A stretch of 64,000 bases of DNA from VRUE01 sp036266075 (GCA_036266075.1 DATANV010000038.1:20784-84783); one strand, 5' to 3'; positions 24,644 to 32,651 are shown, counted from the first letter of the stretch. The notes: generated from the sequence alone by a model not told the origin. Numbers and translations are program-made.

Positions 24644-25408
24644 GTGCCCGAGTTCGCCTCCCCCGCCGAGCACTACGACCGATTTATGGGCCGCTACACC
24701 GTTCCGCTCGCCGGGGCCCTGGCGGACGAGGTGGGAGTGGCGGAGGGGATGAAGGTCCTCGACGTTGGCTGCGGACCGGGCGGCCTCACCTCTGAGCTCG
24801 CTGATCGCGTCGGGGCGGGGGAGGTCGCTGCGATCGACCCGGCGGAGCAGTTCGTCGCCGCCTGTCGCAGGCGGATTTCAGGCGCGGATGTGCGGCAGGG
24901 CGTCGCCGAGGCGCTGCCCTGGGCAGACGACACATTCGACGCAGCACTCTCATGCCTGGTGATCGCCTTCATGGACGACGCCGACGCCGGCCTGCGCGAG
25001 ATGGCGCGGGTGACCAAGCCGGGCGGCAGGCTCGGAGTGTGCATGTGGGACATCGCCGGTGGTGGAATGACGATGCTGCGCCTTTTTTGGAGTGCGATGC
25101 GGACCGTCAAGCCCGACCTAGAGGGTGAGCAGGAGCGAGCGGGCACCGCGGAGGGCGACATCGCCGAGCGGCTGAAGCGCGTGGGCGCTCGTGACGTCGC
25201 GGCCGGCTCCCTGGAGGTCAATGTCCGCTACTCGGGGTTCGAGGACTTCTGGGAGCCGTTCACGTTCGGCGTCGGGCCCGCCGGCCAGGCCCTCGCCAGC
25301 CTCCAGGATGACAAGAAGGCCGCCGTGCGGGAGGCGGTCCGCGCCCAGCTCCCCGCGGGCTCGTTCTCCCTCGATGCCCGCAGCTGGTACGCGACCGCGA
25401 CCGCGTAG
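24644..25408 (+). CDS. Class I SAM-dependent methyltransferase
   Basis: 254 residues. Motif I is VLDVGCGPGGLTSELA, motif II AAIDPAEQFVAACRRR, and the post-motif GVAEALPWADDTFDAALSCLVIAFMDD is typical of the UbiE/Methyltransf_11 group. The C-terminal half (YSGFEDFWEPFTFGVGPAGQAL) should form the substrate lid. The substrate is unknown and there are no pathway neighbours. GTG start. Confidence 0.88.
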   Translation: MPEFASPAEHYDRFMGRYTVPLAGALADEVGVAEGMKVLDVGCGPGGLTSELADRVGAGEVAAIDPAEQFVAACRRRISGADVRQGVAEALPWADDTFDAALSCLVIAFMDDADAGLREMARVTKPGGRLGVCMWDIAGGGMTMLRLFWSAMRTVKPDLEGEQERAGTAEGDIAERLKRVGARDVAAGSLEVNVRYSGFEDFWEPFTFGVGPAGQALASLQDDKKAAVREAVRAQLPAGSFSLDARSWYATATA

Positions 25409-25649
25409 TCGGGCCGGCCGGAAATGCCCGGCGCTCCTCGCTTGGAGATCCTGAAGCGCATCGGTACTGTCGGCGCATGCCGGAGTTCGATGGCCCGAAA
25501 GGCCTCATTTGCAACACGGAACCGATCGCCGACCCAGAGGCGTTCGCCCGCGAGGCTGGGGCGGCGTCGTGGCTCTACCTCTGCGGGGAGGAGTTCGCCT
25601 CGATGGAGGGCGGCATGGTCGCCTACCGTGCCGGTCGCCGCATGCGCAG

Positions 25650-25955
25650 CTGGGGGTCGTCGTCGGCAAGCCTTCGACGCCGACCCCACGCGGGCTGTTC
25701 GCCGTTTACGAGCGCGTCCGCCAGCCAGCTGGCTCGGTGCTTGGCCCCTTCGCCCTGCAGCTGACGGCCCACTCCAAAATGCTCCGCAACTACGGCGGCG
25801 GCCCCGGCCGCGTCGCCATGCACGGCCGCAGCGGCGCGCTTCTCTCCGATCCCCTCGGCTCGGCCCGCTCGCACGGCCGCGTCCGCATGCAGAACCGGAT
25901 CATCCGCTGGCTCGCCCGGCGGGCGCTGCCGGGCACGCCGGTCGAAATCCGCTAG
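25650..25955 (+). pseudogene. L,D-transpeptidase fragment with catalytic Cys replaced by Arg
   Basis: The frame reads GVVVGKPSTPTPRGLFAVYE, then MHGRSG and SHGRVRMQN, the YkuD L,D-transpeptidase signature. The active enzyme has HG-14 residues-SHGCVRM; here the Cys codon position is cgc (Arg), so cross-linking activity is impossible. The segment is joined out of frame to an unrelated upstream piece starting at 25477 (MPEFDGPKGLICNTEP). The N-terminal part of the domain and any signal peptide are missing, so I treat it as a dead remnant. Confidence 0.65.
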
Positions 25956-26009
25956 GCGGCTCCCGGCCCGCTAACGCGGGATCCGCCGCAGCCGGCCGAC
26001 TCGAGCCCG

Positions 26010-26225
26010 TTATCTCTCCTCGCGCCGCAGCGCGTCTCCAAGCAGCCAGAACATCGGCGGCCACAGCCCAATGAAGAGTGCTCGGCGCTCGGCGTTCCCC
26101 CGTTCGTCCTCGCCTATGGTCTTCGCGCGCATCCAGAGGGCGATGCAAAGCCCGATGCTGCCCACGGCAAGCGCATAGAGATGCTGGCTTCGCGGTCGCA
26201 GGCTCTCGAGCTTCGGCTTGGGCAT
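26010..26225 (-). CDS. Small two-span membrane protein
   Basis: 71 residues with two hydrophobic segments, LYALAVGSIGLCIALWM and RALFIGLWPPMFWLLGDAL, separated by a charged loop (RAKTIGEDERGNAERR). Not recognised. ATG start at 26223-26225. It is the only plausible gene between the transpeptidase fragment and the DUF1990 gene. Confidence 0.5.
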   Translation of the reverse strand: MPKPKLESLRPRSQHLYALAVGSIGLCIALWMRAKTIGEDERGNAERRALFIGLWPPMFWLLGDALRREER

Positions 26226-26293
26226 ACCCTCATCTTGCCTGATCGGGTTTCCGGGGCTGAGTGCCCGCCAGCGGAAGGGGGTAGAGGCAAGGG

Positions 26294-27679
26294 GTGGCGC
26301 GCTCCCAGTCGATGCGACGGCGGTGGTCGACCGCCGCTCGGTGGCCGATAGGGGTCGCGATCGCCTCCTCGCGCTACCTGTGGAGCATCACTCCCGTCCA
26401 CCGTTGGGAAATGACCGGCGTCTGGCCCGCCGACGCACCGCCGGATCTCCCTGGCGACGTCGATCTCGGCGGACTCCAGCACCTCGAGGATGGAGCGGGG
26501 CCTCTGGTGCACAGGATCTACCGAACCCGGATCGTCGGCTCGCCGCTGACTCCTGGGCAGCTGATGGCGCGCATGTCGGAGAACCTCGACGGTGTGGCGC
26601 CTTCGGAGTTCGCCACCTTCCAGAAGCTCGAGGGTCGTGAGGGGCAGCTGGACACGGGCCATCGCTACGTCGTCCGGATGCCCGGGCCGTGGGACGGCCC
26701 TGTCCGGGTCATCGCCGCGGATGCGACGTCATTCCGGCTGGCAACTCTCGCCGGACACCTGGAGGCGGGCCAGATCGAATTCAGGGTCAGTGCGGACTAC
26801 AGGTCCCTGTGGTTCGAGATCGAGTCATGGGCTCGCAATGGAAGCCGCCTCAGCGACCTTCTCTACAGCCGCCTGCGGATCTCCAAGGAGGTGCAATTGC
26901 ACATGTGGTCCTCGGTCTTGCAGAGGATCGTCCGCCTGGCAGAAGGGAAAATGGAGGGGGGTGTCGTGATCACTACCCGTACGATCGATCCGGCCGGCCT
27001 GCCGGGGGGCCGCGGGGATCGGAGGAGCAGGCATGATGCCGAGCGGCTGGCGGCCCTGGCCGATCGGCGCGTCAACTTGGACACGCCCGACCATGGTGCC
27101 GATCGCCGATGGCGCATGGACGACATGGTCGAACCGCTGCCCCATGAGGCCTCCGGGCCTCCGACCCAGGGAGGTAGCTGGGAGGTCGCTCGCGAGCTCA
27201 TGAACAGCTATCAGCTGGCCGATCCCGGGGTCGTCACCGCCACCTACGACAACACCCGGCCCGTCCCCGGGCGCGACATGCTCCTCCGCATCAGGTTCGC
27301 CGGCCTGCGCCTCAGGGTCGGCGTGAGGATCGGCGACGTCTATGAAGAGACGAGAAACCTGGGTGGGCGGAAGGCAAGGGTCTACGGCTGGAGCTATCGC
27401 ACTCTGGAAGGCCATTTTGAGCAAGGCGAGATGCACTACGAGCTGTGGAAGTGGCTGGACACCGGCGATGTCGAGTTCCACCTCAGGGCGATCTCGCGAC
27501 CTGCGACCACGGGCCCGTTTCTTACCCGGACCGGTTTCAGGATCTTCGGTCGGACCCAGCAGCTGCGCTTTTACCGCCAGGTATGTCGCCGGACCAAGAG
27601 ATTGACCGAGGCCCAGCTCGAGACCAACCGCGCGGCAGCCGGCGAGCGTCTGCCTGCTGTGCCCTGCGAGGAGTGGTGA
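26294..27679 (+). CDS. Protein with two DUF1990-like domains
   Basis: 461 residues. The C-terminal half (WEVARELMNSYQLADPG, RDMLLRIRFAGLRLRVGVRIG, RVYGWSYRTLEGHFEQGEMHYE, FLTRTGFRIFGRTQQLRFY) matches the DUF1990 (UPF0548) pattern. The N-terminal half (GPWDGPVRVIAADATSFRLATL, HLEAGQIEFRV, WARNGSRLSDLLYSRLRISKEVQ) has the same order of features, so the protein looks like a tandem duplication joined by a charged linker. Function unknown. GTG start at 26294. It is the last intact gene before the first tRNA fragment. Confidence 0.7.
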   Translation: MARSQSMRRRWSTAARWPIGVAIASSRYLWSITPVHRWEMTGVWPADAPPDLPGDVDLGGLQHLEDGAGPLVHRIYRTRIVGSPLTPGQLMARMSENLDGVAPSEFATFQKLEGREGQLDTGHRYVVRMPGPWDGPVRVIAADATSFRLATLAGHLEAGQIEFRVSADYRSLWFEIESWARNGSRLSDLLYSRLRISKEVQLHMWSSVLQRIVRLAEGKMEGGVVITTRTIDPAGLPGGRGDRRSRHDAERLAALADRRVNLDTPDHGADRRWRMDDMVEPLPHEASGPPTQGGSWEVARELMNSYQLADPGVVTATYDNTRPVPGRDMLLRIRFAGLRLRVGVRIGDVYEETRNLGGRKARVYGWSYRTLEGHFEQGEMHYELWKWLDTGDVEFHLRAISRPATTGPFLTRTGFRIFGRTQQLRFYRQVCRRTKRLTEAQLETNRAAAGERLPAVPCEEW

Positions 27680-27716
27680 GAAGGAGCGAGCATGGACTTC
27701 AGGTGATCGGCCCCCG

Positions 27717-27936
27717 CTGGCGGAGCACACGCATGTCCAAGAGGGAACTTTGGCTCGCTCGCCGAGATCCTCGCCGGGATTCCAGGGGCCTGGGAGCGGG
27801 CACAGGAGTCGATCGAGCGGGCTCGGGGCGGCGAGACGGTGCCGTTCTCCGAGCTCTAGTCGAGGCCGAGGATCGAGTCGAAGTCATCGCCTTCCACGAT
27901 GCTCGGACATCTGAGGTTGCAGCAGCGCGCCACTGA
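27717..27936 (+). pseudogene. Collapsed copy of the RHH antitoxin-RelE toxin pair
   Basis: 27717-27859 aligns by eye with the antitoxin at 28353-28610 (acgcatgt, tggcgga, gagatcctcg, gagcgggcacaggagtcg, ctctag) but lacks about 50 bases in the middle. It then jumps to the last part of the toxin: 27860-27936 matches the end at 28835-28910 (atcgccttccacgatgctcgg). Most of the toxin is deleted. It lies 8 bases ahead of a tRNA fragment, as the intact pair lies ahead of the next one. Confidence 0.75.
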
Positions 27937-27943
27937 CCCGTCA

Positions 27944-27988
27944 GCTCATAACCCGACGGTCGCAGGTTCGAATCCTGCCCCCGCTATA
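27944..27988 (+). repeat. tRNA-fMet 3' fragment 1 (att-like)
   Basis: From gctcataacccga to gcccccgctata it equals the tRNA-fMet from the anticodon loop to past the 3' end, with one mismatch (cgacgg for cgaagg). No 5' half and no terminator. Likely an attachment-site scar. The next 145 bases (27989-28133) show nothing recognisable. Confidence 0.85.
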
Positions 27989-28133
27989 GAGAATCGAGTC
28001 GATCGATGGCCATGCTGTCGACTGGGTCCTGCGGGACTGCATTAGCGAAGTGGGCAAGGTACTGCGGCAGCCGCGAAGTTCCTAGGCAGCTAACGGGGCG
28101 TTGTTCACTGCGTGGGCCAGCGACGATGAAGCT

Positions 28134-28286
28134 CTACCAGTCTTGTGACGCGATCCGCTCATGACGAGTCCAAGAACGGCGATCTTCGGCGCGCACAGCC
28201 TTGACATTGGCGGTCAGCTTGAACGGCTTGCAGAGAAGGCAGCCGCCGCGGCGGTGCTTTGGTCGCTTGCGCTTGTGGTGCGCCAT
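28134..28286 (-). CDS. 50-residue basic CxxC protein
   Basis: On the minus strand, ATG at 28284-28286 opens MAHHKRKRPKHRRGG followed by CLLCKPFKLTANVKAVRAED and ends at TAG 28134-28136. The very basic start and single CxxC pair suggest a small nucleic-acid or zinc-binding protein. From memory similar MxHHKRxRPK proteins are common beside mobile DNA in Actinobacteria; this is not verified. It diverges from the antitoxin promoter. Confidence 0.55.
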   Translation of the reverse strand: MAHHKRKRPKHRRGGCLLCKPFKLTANVKAVRAEDRRSWTRHERIASQDW

Positions 28287-28313
28287 GGCTCCAGGCTAGC
28301 GCGATCCCCAATT

Positions 28314-28341
28314 CGTGTACGTCGTGTGCCCTTGCGTGTAC
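28314..28341 (+). promoter_or_regulatory. Possible autoregulatory site of the RHH/RelE module
   Basis: cgtgtac occurs at 28314-28320 and 28335-28341, 21 bp apart (two helical turns), directly ahead of the antitoxin ATG at 28353. Antitoxins of this type usually repress their own promoter. Confidence 0.4.
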
Positions 28342-28352
28342 CCTACGGCTTT

Positions 28353-28610
28353 ATGGCTGAGCGGAACCGGCGAATCAACGTCACTCTCGAGCCGGACTAT
28401 GCGAGGAAGCTGACGAGTCTGGCGGAGCGCACGCATGTTCAGGAGGGCACCCTGGCACGCTCGCTTCTCTCCAGCGCTCTCGACGAAGCCGACCCGGACG
28501 CCTCCCGGATCACTGAGATCCTCGACGGTATCCCGGGGGCTTGGGAGCGGGCACAGGAGTCGATCGAGCAGGCGCGCCGCGGCGAGACCGTGCCGCTCTC
28601 CAAGCTCTAA
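28353..28610 (+). CDS. Ribbon-helix-helix antitoxin
   Basis: 85 residues. MAERNRRINVTLEPDYARKL is a typical RHH DNA-binding strand followed by SLAERTHVQEGTLARSLLSSAL (helices). The C-terminal part (ILDGIPGAWERAQESIEQAR) should wrap the toxin. The ATG at 28353 is chosen because the RHH strand begins six residues later; the frame is open for 64 codons upstream but with no family content. The toxin gene starts three bases after the stop. It should repress its own promoter. Confidence 0.8.
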   Translation: MAERNRRINVTLEPDYARKLTSLAERTHVQEGTLARSLLSSALDEADPDASRITEILDGIPGAWERAQESIEQARRGETVPLSKL

Positions 28611-28613
28611 TCA

Positions 28614-28910
28614 ATGCCAATGCCGGCTATCGAGGTCACGCGCCAGGCGCGTGATGAGCTTCGCAGTCTGATCGAGACCCGGCAGCTTCCAGCCGATACG
28701 CGGGAACGTTTGTCGCGTTCGCTGCTCATACTGGAGGAGTTCCCACGAGCCGGGAAGCAGCTCGCTGGTGTTTGGCGAGATTGCCGAGCCCTGATCGGTC
28801 CCTGGGGCTGGCTGATCGTCGTCTATATCTACATCGAGCCAGAAGATCGAGTTGTCGTCATCGCTTTCCACGACGCTCGGACATCTGATGCCGCGAGCGC
28901 CCGCTCTTGA
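28614..28910 (+). CDS. RelE/ParE-superfamily toxin
   Basis: 98 residues: VTRQARDELRSLIETRQLPADTRERLSRSLLILEEFPRAGKQL has the RelE/ParE helical hairpin, and CRALIGPWGWLIVVYIYIEPEDRVVVIAFHDARTS forms the beta-sheet ending in the HDAR motif. Targets in the family are ribosome-bound mRNA or gyrase. It is coupled to the antitoxin (3-base gap). A collapsed copy of the pair lies at 27717. Confidence 0.8.
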   Translation: MPMPAIEVTRQARDELRSLIETRQLPADTRERLSRSLLILEEFPRAGKQLAGVWRDCRALIGPWGWLIVVYIYIEPEDRVVVIAFHDARTSDAASARS

Positions 28911-28930
28911 AGGCCACTTAGGCCTTCTCG

Positions 28931-28956
28931 GCGGGTACCAATTCGGGTATCAATTT
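28931..28956 (+). repeat. Paired direct repeats, possible integrase arm site
   Basis: cgggtaccaatt and cgggtatcaatt, 12 bases apart, about 100 bases before tRNA fragment 2 and nearly identical to the pair after tRNA-fMet (22392). Confidence 0.4.
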
Positions 28957-29037
28957 GAGCGAAACTCAGTCCAACTCGGACCAACTCAGACCGCTTGAAC
29001 AAGCCAAAAACCAGCCCAGTCAACCAGCACGGGCGAT

Positions 29038-29111
<74 letters not shown>

Positions 29112-29152
29112 ATCTTTCTGGAGGCGCAGACAATAGGGTTCAAAATAGGCCG

Positions 29153-29173
29153 TGGGGCAACGCCTGGGGCAAC
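29153..29173 (+). repeat. Paired direct repeats of tggggcaac
   Basis: tggggcaac at 29153-29161 and 29165-29173, 12 bases apart. The same pair is at 31726-31746 and a single copy at 32637. Confidence 0.45.
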
Positions 29174-29986
29174 ATGAGCTTCGAGAGAGGTCGATTTAGG
29201 CCTTGCGTAGCGAGCGCTGACCGCAGCCGCCGCTACGATCGAGGGCAGCGGAAACTGGAGTTCCGAAGGAAGGCTTTAATCAAGACTCACGCGAGACAGA
29301 AGGCTCATCTTGGGGCAGACGATCCCCGGCTCGCCCGCGCGATCTTCACGCTGCGCGAGACGGCTGGCTATCTCGACGTGCCAAAGTCGAACATCCAGCG
29401 CTGGGCGCGACCGCCGGAAGCCAAGCATCCGTTGATCACCTGCTTTCCGCCACACGGTCGGCAGGCAACGGTGCCCTTCATCGGCTTCGCCGAGGCCTTC
29501 GTGCTGTCGAGCTTCAGGCGGGCGGGGGTGCCATTGCAGCGGATTCGACCCGCCGTGGAGGTCCTGGAAAAGGAGATCGGCGTCGACCACGCGCTTGCCT
29601 CCAAGCGTCTCTACACCGACGGGGCGGAGGTTCTCTTCGACTACGCCAACCGACGTGGCGAGCGCGAGGTCATGGATCTAGTCGTCGTCCGGACCCAGCA
29701 GCGCCAGTTCTCCGGTGTCGTCAAGGACTATCTGAAGCGCATCCATTACGGGGGAGACGGCTGGGCAGACTCGGTGCGGCTGCCGACCTACGGCAACGCT
29801 CAGGTAGTCGTCGACCCGAAGGTCGCATTCGGCCTCCCGATCGTCGCCCACGGCGGCGCTCGCGTAGAGGATCTCGTCGACCGCTTCCAAGCTGGCGACT
29901 CCGTCGCCGAGATCGCAACAGATTTCAGCGTCCCTCCCGATGAGGTCGAGGACGTAATCCGGCTCGCAACCCGGACCGCAGCCTGA
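29174..29986 (+). CDS. DUF433-containing antitoxin-like protein
   Basis: 270 residues. The middle (FTLRETAGYLDVPKSNIQRWAR) is a MerR-like helix-turn-helix, and the C-terminus (FGLPIVAHGGARVEDLVDRFQAGDSVAEIATDFSVPPDEVEDVIRLA) is a DUF433 domain, a HTH that partners VapC-like toxins. The gene is followed 39 bases later by a broken PIN-like toxin, so it is probably a surviving antitoxin. The start is uncertain: the ATG at 29174 abuts a direct repeat, and the first 40 residues lack family features, so translation may begin later (a TTG near 29310). Confidence 0.7.
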   Translation: MSFERGRFRPCVASADRSRRYDRGQRKLEFRRKALIKTHARQKAHLGADDPRLARAIFTLRETAGYLDVPKSNIQRWARPPEAKHPLITCFPPHGRQATVPFIGFAEAFVLSSFRRAGVPLQRIRPAVEVLEKEIGVDHALASKRLYTDGAEVLFDYANRRGEREVMDLVVVRTQQRQFSGVVKDYLKRIHYGGDGWADSVRLPTYGNAQVVVDPKVAFGLPIVAHGGARVEDLVDRFQAGDSVAEIATDFSVPPDEVEDVIRLATRTAA

Positions 29987-30025
29987 GCCGTGGGGCGAGG
30001 ACGCCGCGCCGGATAGTCCGCGGCG

Positions 30026-30429
30026 ATGTCTCGTTCGGAAAAGCCGGCTGAGTTCTTCGTCGATCGCAGCCTTGGCAAGAGCATTGTCGAGGGCCTTCGC
30101 GACGCTGGTCTTACGGTCCATTCGATGGCCGACATCTACGGCGAGAGGCGCGCCCAGCTTCTCGCCGACGAGGTTTGGCTGCGAGACGCCGGCAAAAACG
30201 ACTGGATCGTCCTCACCAAGGACGACGCGATTCGCCGCCGCCCTGCAGAGCGCGACGCTCTCACCGAGGCTGCAGTGCGCGTCTTCTGCCGACCAACCGC
30301 AACCTGCGTGGTGCAGAGCAGACCAAGCGATTCGTCTCAAACCGCCACCGAATCATCCGCAAAGCCCGCAAGCCAGGCCCGTATATCTATGGCGTCTACG
30401 AGAACGGACTTAAGCGACTGTGGCCTTGA
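30026..30429 (+). pseudogene. PIN-like toxin (VapC45 type), frameshifted
   Basis: From the ATG at 30026: EFFVDRSLGKSIVEGLRDAG, GERRAQLLADEVWLRDAGKN, DWIVLTKDDAIRRRPAER, which fits the PIN-like toxins paired with DUF433 antitoxins (acidic residues in FFVDRS and LTKDD). After AAVRVFC (about 30287) the frame breaks and continues in another phase as LPTNRNLRGAEQTKRFVSNR, then IYGVYENGLKRLWP to a TGA at 30427-30429. The shift probably removes the last helices and inactivates the toxin while the antitoxin upstream stays open. Confidence 0.75.
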
Positions 30430-30488
30430 GGGTTCCCGCAGGACCCAGAAGATACCCAGGCAAGCTGGCGAGTTTTCTGTAAGTCTCC

Positions 30489-31101
30489 TTGCTCGTGGCT
30501 CTACCGACGTCGTACCTAACCTCTTTCAAAAATGTCCGCTCCATCGTGGAGGCGATTCAGGACGCCGAGGCACCTCAGAAGTTCAACCGAAAATTTCTCG
30601 AGGATCTCGGGTTCAAAGGAAGTGGCGACAGGCTGATAATCAACGTCCTCAAGGCCCTCGGCTTCCTGTCATCCGACGGTTCGCCAACCGATCGCTATAT
30701 CCGTTACCTGGATCAGACCGAAGCGCCAAAAGTTATGGCTGAAGGTTTGCGCTCGGCTTATGCCGATCTGTTTGCTCTCAAGCGGGACGCTCAGACTCTC
30801 AGCCGCGCAGAACTAAAAAGCAAAATCAAGTCATTGCGTCACGGGAAGGGCTCGGACCTTGTCACCAGCAACATGGCATCGACTTTTCTAGAGTTCGCCA
30901 AGTTGGCAGATTGGGCAGAGCCCGCGCCGGGGAAAGACGACGATGAAGAGGATGAGCTAGCCCCTTCGCCGCCTGTGAGTGATGATGGTGGCGTCGATCG
31001 CTGGGCTCTCATATGCGATTCATCTTCAACTTCCTGAGTCGCGTGACCAAACCGTGTATGACGCGCTATTTAAGAGCCTTAAGGCTCATCTCCTAGGGTG
31101 A
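30489..31101 (+). pseudogene. DUF5343-like protein, frameshifted at its C-terminus
   Basis: The frame from 30489 (TTG; a GTG at 30495 is also possible) reads LPTSYLTSFKNVRSIVEAIQ, KFNRKFLEDLGFKGSGDRLIINVLKALGFLSSDGSPTDRYIRYLD and AYADLFAL, the DUF5343 pattern of a winged-helix-like domain. Near 31000 the phase changes: AGLSYAIHLQLPESRDQTVY then DALFKSLKAHLLG continues in another frame to a TGA at 31099-31101, which overlaps the GTG of the next gene. Base composition is visibly less GC-rich than the flanks, suggesting recent acquisition. Confidence 0.7.
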
Positions 31102-31680
31102 CCGTCTCGTCATCAGAGCTCTATGATTTTGCCTTCCGGGGGCTTCTTGCAGAGGAGGCCTTGGATGGCGCTGGTCGTCCGCATGCCCACCTTGCTGGCG
31201 TTCTGGACGCCGATCTTGCCGAGCGTCTGTCGATTGGGCAACTCGACGATGAACTCGTTAAGGCTGCACGGCGCATGGCAACGGTTTATGCCGCTGTCGC
31301 AGCTTTTGAGAACACCGTTCGGGAGTTGCCAAACGCACGCTGGTTGACAAGCATGGTGACGACTGGTGGGAGAAGTCCGTGAGCAGCGATATCCGTAAGC
31401 GGTCAGAGAAGCGACTCGTGGATGAGGAAGCCCATCGGTTTCATGCTCAACGGGGCGAAGATCCCATCAATTACACGGATCTAAAAGATTTGGTGAACGT
31501 CATTAAGAACAACTGGCCGGATTTTGAACCCTTCTTGCAGAGCCAGGATTGGGCAAAGGGGTCCTCGATCAAATTGAGCGGTCGCGCAACGTGATCATGC
31601 ATAGCGGAGTGCTTGACGCGGCAGACATCGAGCGCCTCGGGATGAACATCCGAGATTGGGTCAAGCAGGTTGGTGCATAA
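31098..31680 (+). pseudogene. Swt1-like HEPN protein with two frameshifts
   Basis: Three consecutive frame segments make one protein: MTVSSSELYDFAFRGLLAEE to VAAFENTVRE; then KRTLVDKHGDDWWEKSVSSD to FEPFLQSQDWAKG; then VLDQIERSRNVIMHSGVLDA to MNIRDWVKQVGA ending TAA at 31678-31680. The last part has the HEPN RNase motif RNxxxxH (RNVIMH) and the DWxxxE region of Swt1/AbiV-type HEPN proteins. Breaks are near 31325 and 31562. It overlaps the DUF5343 gene (GTGA), so the two formed one operon, probably a toxin or abortive-infection module before decay. Confidence 0.65.
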
Positions 31681-31725
31681 CCTCGCTGGGCCAGGTCGGC
31701 GAGCCTGAACTGAAGCTCGGGTCGC

Positions 31726-31746
31726 TGGGGCAACAAATGGGGCAAC
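31726..31746 (+). repeat. Paired direct repeats of tggggcaac
   Basis: tggggcaac at 31726-31734 and 31738-31746, 12 bases apart, about 100 bases before tRNA fragment 3. If translated as tgg ggc aac aaa tgg ggc aac it could also be the end of a lost integrase gene. Confidence 0.45.
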
Positions 31747-31841
31747 ATGCCCCACGGATTCCAGCCGATCTCCACGTAGCTCGATTCCCCAGAAACCGCT
31801 TGAAACCGTGCCCACGTAGTCAATCGGGCCTCTGGCGCGGA

Positions 31842-31923
31842 CTCACAACCCGAAGGTCGCAGTTCGCGAATCCGCCCCCCGCTAAAGGAGAAGGCCCCGG
31901 AAATGGGGCCTTTTTCGTGTCTA
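31842..31923 (+). repeat. tRNA-fMet 3' fragment 3 with terminator copy (att-like)
   Basis: ctcacaacccgaaggtcgc, then a scrambled T arm (agttcgcgaatccgcc), then cccgcta and a terminator ggcccc-ggaaat-ggggcc with five T and cgtgtctag, which also follows the original tRNA terminator. The anticodon loop itself is mutated. Confidence 0.8.
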
Positions 31924-31946
31924 GGCGCTCGTGGCAAATCCCTGGC

Positions 31947-31967
31947 GGATACTAAGTGGGTACTAAG
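31947..31967 (+). repeat. Paired direct repeats, possible integrase arm site
   Basis: ggatactaag (31947-31956) and gggtactaag (31958-31967), 11 bases apart, related to the gggtaccaat pairs at 22392 and 28931. Confidence 0.35.
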
Positions 31968-32050
31968 CCGGCGCAGAACTGCCCACCCACGGTCAGCTAC
32001 GGCGGGGTCGCCGAGAAGGCCGTCGGCTTGACGCGGTTTACTGCGTCCTC

Positions 32051-32581
32051 GTGATCTCCTATTCCATGAGCCTGTCGGCCGACGGCTACATCGCCGGACC
32101 CGACGGAAGCTTCGACTGGGCGACGCCCAGCCAGGAGCTGCACTGGTTCCACAACGAACGGGTCGCCGCGATCGACGTCCAACTGCTCGGCCGGCGCCTC
32201 TACAAGACGATGCTCGTGTGGGACACCGAGGAGTTCTCCGACCCCGCGATGGCGGAGTTCGCCGAGATCTGGCGCCCGCTCGAGAAGATCGTGTTCTCGA
32301 CCACGGTGACGAGCGTCGAGGGCAGCAACCGCCTGGCCACGGGAGCGCTCGAGGAGGAGATCGCCGCGCTTGGGGACCGGAGGATCGCGGTCGGCGGCGC
32401 CGGCCTTGCGGCGGAATGCATGCGGCGCGGGCTGATCGACGAGTTCGAGTTGTTCGTCGTCCCGATCGTGGTCGGTGGCGGCACGCCGTACTTCCCGCCG
32501 GACGTGCACATCGACCTCGAGCTGGTCGAGACCCGCACGTTCGGCGCGACCGTGTACTTGCACTACCGCCGGCGCGGCTAG
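32051..32581 (+). CDS. Dihydrofolate-reductase-fold (RibD C-terminal) family protein
   Basis: 176 residues: VISYSMSLSADGYIAGPDGSFDWA at the start, LLGRRLYKTMLVWD, KIVFSTTVTSV, RRIAVGGAGLAAECMRRGLIDEFELFVVPIVVGGGTPYFP. This is the pattern of the bacterial DHFR-like/RibD-C reductases, NADPH-dependent enzymes of unknown substrate. The GTG start at 32051 gives the family's usual N-terminus. It lies between tRNA fragments 3 and 4 and is intact. Confidence 0.85.
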   Translation: MISYSMSLSADGYIAGPDGSFDWATPSQELHWFHNERVAAIDVQLLGRRLYKTMLVWDTEEFSDPAMAEFAEIWRPLEKIVFSTTVTSVEGSNRLATGALEEEIAALGDRRIAVGGAGLAAECMRRGLIDEFELFVVPIVVGGGTPYFPPDVHIDLELVETRTFGATVYLHYRRRG

Positions 32582-32636
32582 AGGGTCAACTAGCCGCAGC
32601 ACGCGCTGGCCGCGTTGGGGTTCGAGCGCCGCCGGC

Positions 32637-32645
32637 TGGGGCAAC
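32637..32645 (+). repeat. Single tggggcaac copy at a gene breakpoint
   Basis: tggggcaacaaatggcccag: the first half matches the 31726 pair, the second copy is replaced by gcccag, exactly where the minus-strand DHFR-like fragment begins. Likely a recombination junction. Confidence 0.4.
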
Positions 32646-32651
32646 AAATGG

